DNA of 6,212 nucleotides from CSP1-8 sp049688015 (GTDB lineage: Bacteria; Desulfobacterota; Deferrimicrobia; Deferrimicrobiales; Deferrimicrobiaceae). The stretch is from the NCBI GenBank assembly GCA_049688015.1, contig JBAVJZ010000139.1:1-6212 (forward strand), written 5' to 3'. The notes beneath the pieces are model-generated. The model was not told the origin of the DNA. It did not search any database and worked only from the letters and a program-made list of their open reading frames with translations. Made by a program: the position numbers and the translations under genes. Below, piece by piece: positions 3,622 through 6,212 of this stretch; within the stretch, counting starts at the first letter, position 1; every line of letters starts with the position of its first letter.

Positions 3622-5991
3622 GGCGGTCGGGGGCGGGTCCGGGAGCGGAACCGCATCCGGCGCCTTCGCGCCCTCGGGCATCTCGATGGCGGCGGAGATC
3701 ACCTCGTCCATGTGCCGGACGAAAATGATCTTGAGATTCTTCTTGATCTTTCCCGGGATCTCGGCGAGATCCTTCTCGTTCTCGGCGGGCAGGATCACCG
3801 TCTTGATCCCGCCACGATGCGCCGCCAGCAGCTTCTCCTTGACCCCGCCGATGGGCAAAATCCGTCCCCGCAGCGTGATCTCCCCCGTCATCGCCAGGTC
3901 GTTGCGCGCGGGAACGCGCAGTAGCGCCGATGCCAGCGCCGTCGCCATCGTGATCCCTGCCGAGGGGCCATCCTTGGGGATCGCACCCTCCGGCACATGG
4001 ATGTGGATGTCGATCTTCTGGTAGAAGTCCTTCTCGAGTTCCATGATCTCGGCCCGGGTACGGATGTAGGAGAGCGCCGCGTGCGCGGATTCCTGCATCA
4101 CCTCCCCGAGTTTGCCGGTGACTTTCAGATTCCCCTTCCCGGGCATTATCGCGGCCTCGATGAGAAGAAGCTCCCCGCCGAACTCGGTCCAGGCGAGCCC
4201 CGTAGCCAGTCCGATCTGCCGTTTCTCCTCCGCCTCGCCGTACCGGTACCTGGCCACCCCGAGGTACCGGCGCACCAGCTGCGGGGTAACGCGTACTTTT
4301 CCGGAGCTCTTCTCCTTCACGACTTCCCGCGTGATCTTCCTCAGGATGGACGCCAGCTCCCGCTCGAGGTTCCGAACCCCCGCTTCCCGTGTGTAATAGC
4401 GGATGACGTGCAGGATCGCCGCCCCCGAAAAGGAGATTTTTTCCACCGGAAGCCCGTGCTCTTCCGTCTTTTTCGGGAGAAGATGGTCGATAGCGATGTG
4501 GAGCTTCTCCACCTCCGTGTATCCGGGAATCCGGATGATTTCCATCCGGTCCTGAAGGGCCGGCGGGATGCCATGGAGCGTGTTCGCGGTGGTGAGAAAC
4601 ATCACGTTGGAAAGGTCGTAGTCGACGTCAAGGTAATGGTCGTTGAACGAGTTGTTCTGCTCGGGATCGAGCACCTCGAGAAGCGCCGCCGAGGGGTCTC
4701 CCCGGAAGTCCATCGACATCTTGTCGACCTCGTCGAACAGAAACACGGGATTGACCGTCCCCGCCTTCTTCATCTGCTGCATGATCTTCCCGGGGAGGGC
4801 CCCGATGTAGGTTCTGCGGTGCCCGCGAATCTCCGCCTCGTCGCGAACACCACCCAGGGACATGCGGACGAACTTCCGCTCCGTCGCCCGCGCGATCGAC
4901 TTGGCGAGAGATGTTTTCCCCACCCCGGGGGGGCCGACGAAGCAGAGGATCGGACCTTTCAGCTTCGTCACCAGCTTGCGGACGGCGAGGTACTCGAGGA
5001 TCCGTTCCTTCACCTTTTCCAGGCCGTAGTGGTCCTCGTTCAGCACCTTCTCGGCGGCCTCGAGGTCGAGCTTGTCCTCGGTGCGCTCCTGCCAGGGGAT
5101 CGATATGAGCCAGTCGATGTAGTTCCGGCTGACGGTCGCCTCCGCCGACATCGGCGACATGAGGCGCAGTTTCTTGATCTCCTTCTCGGCCTTCTGCTGG
5201 GCCTCCTTGCCCATCTTCCTCTTCTCGATCTTCTCCTCGAGTTCGTCGAGCTCCGAGCGCCCCTCGTCGCCCTGCCCGAGCTCCTTCTGGATGGCGCGCA
5301 TCTGCTCGTTCAGGTAGAACTCCTTCTGCGTCTTTTCCATCTGCTTCTTGACGCGTCCCCGGATCCTCTTCTCGATCTCGAGAATCTCGATCTCCGCATC
5401 GAGAAGGGTAAGGAGCTTCTCCATCCGCTCCCTCGTCGTCGGAAGTTCGAGGACCGCCTGCTTGTCCGACAGCTTGACCGGCAGGTGAGCAGCCACGGTG
5501 TCCGCGAGCTTGGCCGGATCGTCCGGGGACCCCAGCTGCACCATCACTTCGGAGGGAATCTTCTTGCTGAGCTTTGCGTAGTTCTCGAACGAGGCAACGA
5601 CGTTGCGGACCAGCGCCTCGGTGATGGCCCCCTCGTACCGCTCGATCGGAAGCTCCTCGACACTGACCTGGAAAAACCGGTCATTCGGCAGGAAATGGAG
5701 AAGCCTCGCACGGAATCGCCCGTCGACCAGCACCTTGACGGTGCCGTCGGGCAGCTTCAGGATCTGGACGATGTGCGCAACGGTCCCGATGCGGAAGATG
5801 TCGTCCTCCACGGGCTCGTTCGTCGACGCGTCCTTCTGGGCGGCGAGAAAGATGAGCTTGTCGTGGGCAAGCGCGGCTTCGAGGGCGGCGACCGACTTGT
5901 CCCGACCGATAAACAGGGGAACCACCATGTGCGGGAACACGACGATGTCGCGCAACGGGAGAAGCGGCAGGATCTTTTTCCTGTCTTCCAT
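3586..5991 (-). CDS. lon: ATP-dependent protease La (Lon)
   Basis: Lon unfolds and degrades misfolded and selected regulatory proteins in the cytoplasm as a hexameric ring. The 801-residue protein has the complete LonA order. The N-terminal substrate-binding domain spans roughly residues 7-200 (LPLLPLRDIVVFPHM near the start). A charged coiled-coil linker covers about 197-276. The AAA+ module has Walker A GPPGVGKTS (353-361), Walker B VFLFDEVDK (416-424), sensor-1 TTAN (467-470) and a sensor-2 region AGVRNLER (537-544). The protease domain has catalytic Ser677 in PKDGPSAG and Lys718 in GGVKEK, all intact. Length matches the family. The last 30 residues are a Pro/acidic tail that looks lineage-specific. 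ATG 5991 is chosen because GGAGG (5997-6001) sits 5 nt before it; the in-frame GTG at 6003 overlaps that site. It lies 67 nt after clpX with no visible promoter or CIRCE-type operator between them. Confidence 0.98.
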   Translation of the reverse strand: MEDRKKILPLLPLRDIVVFPHMVVPLFIGRDKSVAALEAALAHDKLIFLAAQKDASTNEPVEDDIFRIGTVAHIVQILKLPDGTVKVLVDGRFRARLLHFLPNDRFFQVSVEELPIERYEGAITEALVRNVVASFENYAKLSKKIPSEVMVQLGSPDDPAKLADTVAAHLPVKLSDKQAVLELPTTRERMEKLLTLLDAEIEILEIEKRIRGRVKKQMEKTQKEFYLNEQMRAIQKELGQGDEGRSELDELEEKIEKRKMGKEAQQKAEKEIKKLRLMSPMSAEATVSRNYIDWLISIPWQERTEDKLDLEAAEKVLNEDHYGLEKVKERILEYLAVRKLVTKLKGPILCFVGPPGVGKTSLAKSIARATERKFVRMSLGGVRDEAEIRGHRRTYIGALPGKIMQQMKKAGTVNPVFLFDEVDKMSMDFRGDPSAALLEVLDPEQNNSFNDHYLDVDYDLSNVMFLTTANTLHGIPPALQDRMEIIRIPGYTEVEKLHIAIDHLLPKKTEEHGLPVEKISFSGAAILHVIRYYTREAGVRNLERELASILRKITREVVKEKSSGKVRVTPQLVRRYLGVARYRYGEAEEKRQIGLATGLAWTEFGGELLLIEAAIMPGKGNLKVTGKLGEVMQESAHAALSYIRTRAEIMELEKDFYQKIDIHIHVPEGAIPKDGPSAGITMATALASALLRVPARNDLAMTGEITLRGRILPIGGVKEKLLAAHRGGIKTVILPAENEKDLAEIPGKIKKNLKIIFVRHMDEVISAAIEMPEGAKAPDAVPLPDPPPTAPEGSDGDVVRH

Positions 5992-6016
5992 TCGTACCTC
6001 CACTACGGTCGGTTGC

Positions 6017-6051
6017 CCCCTGCCCCGTGGGGGGAAGGGCAGCGGCAGGGG
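6017..6051 (-). other. Hairpin in the clpX-lon spacer with an alternative pairing
   Basis: In the - strand transcript CCCCTGCC (complement of 6044-6051) pairs with GGCAGGGG (complement of 6017-6024), 8 bp around a 19-nt loop. The same 3' arm can pair instead with the inner CTGCCC (complement of 6037-6042) through GGGCAG (complement of 6020-6025). There is no U-tract, so it is not an intrinsic terminator. It could set the relative level of the two cistrons by RNA processing or by shielding. It ends 16 nt before the lon Shine-Dalgarno site. Confidence 0.4.
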
Positions 6052-6058
6052 TCTCTCG

Positions 6059-6212
6059 CTAGGCCAGTTCGGCCTTCTTCCCCTGCACGATTTCGGGAGG
6101 CACCTTGCCGCTGACCACGTCTTCGGAAATGATGCACTTCTTGATGTTGCTCTGGGAAGGTATCTCGTACATGACGTCCAGCATGATGTGCTCGAGTATG
6201 GAGCGGAGCCCC
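6059..6212 (-). CDS. clpX: ATP-dependent Clp protease ATP-binding subunit ClpX, C-terminal end (partial)
   Basis: The last 50 codons and the stop of a gene entering from the right edge. The peptide begins GLRSILEHIMLDVMYEIPS, the conserved helix that follows the sensor-2 arginine of ClpX, continues with the strand KKCIISEDVV and ends KAELA. ClpX is the AAA+ unfoldase that feeds substrates to ClpP. This piece is part of the small C-terminal domain; the Walker motifs, pore loops and zinc domain lie outside the window. Order clpX then lon on one strand is common in several bacterial groups, and clpP would be expected further right. The identification is strong despite the short length. Confidence 0.93.
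   Translation of the reverse strand, partial: GLRSILEHIMLDVMYEIPSQSNIKKCIISEDVVSGKVPPEIVQGKKAELA

Noticed and set aside
2646..3728. A 360-codon + strand frame overlapping the dehydrogenase-like gene
   Set aside because: Arg/Pro/Ser-rich out-of-frame reading of a GC-rich gene. The overlapping frame has a clear Rossmann motif.
3997..6114. A 705-codon open frame on the + strand opposite lon
   Set aside because: It is the antisense shadow of lon. Its sequence is low-complexity Leu/Asp/Arg/His-rich as expected from reverse reading of a GC-rich gene, and the lon frame carries every expected motif.

Overview
The window reads as GC-rich bacterial chromosome. The right-hand genes, a clpX end followed by lon on the same strand, and the style of the Lon protein suggest a Desulfuromonadota/'deltaproteobacterial' type of organism. 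That placement is an inference from gene order and protein similarity as I remember it, not from a search.

Layout. Left part (1-1684, + strand): a short stretch with inverted repeats, a good sigma70-type promoter, a structured leader, and a gene for a secreted or periplasmic protein made of twelve uninterrupted 36-residue Sel1 repeats. Middle part (1685-2580): a small convergent gene (- strand) for an exported 82-residue protein with an Ada-like zinc-site fold in which the first Cys is His; then a short hypothetical ORF on the + strand ending in eight lysines encoded by a (GAA)9 microsatellite; then a complete tRNA-Val(UAC) on the - strand with its own promoter and intrinsic terminator. By eye this middle part is less GC-rich than the flanks. 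Right part (2572-6212): a saccharopine-dehydrogenase-like NAD(P)-binding protein (+ strand, probably leaderless), whose stop codon overlaps the stop codon of lon (- strand), and the last 50 codons of clpX at the right edge.

How the genes work together. ClpX (the unfoldase of ClpXP) and Lon are the two general ATP-dependent protein quality-control systems of the cytoplasm. Their 67-nt spacing, and the lack of a visible promoter between them, suggest co-transcription. The two exported proteins on the left are convergent neighbours with no visible functional link. I see no mobile-element gene, CRISPR array or defence system. I found no convincing undescribed multi-gene system. The items most worth a second look are the Cys-to-His Ada-like exported protein, the block-duplication history of the Sel1 array, the poly-lysine ORF beside the tRNA, and the G-U pair at the end of the tRNA acceptor stem.
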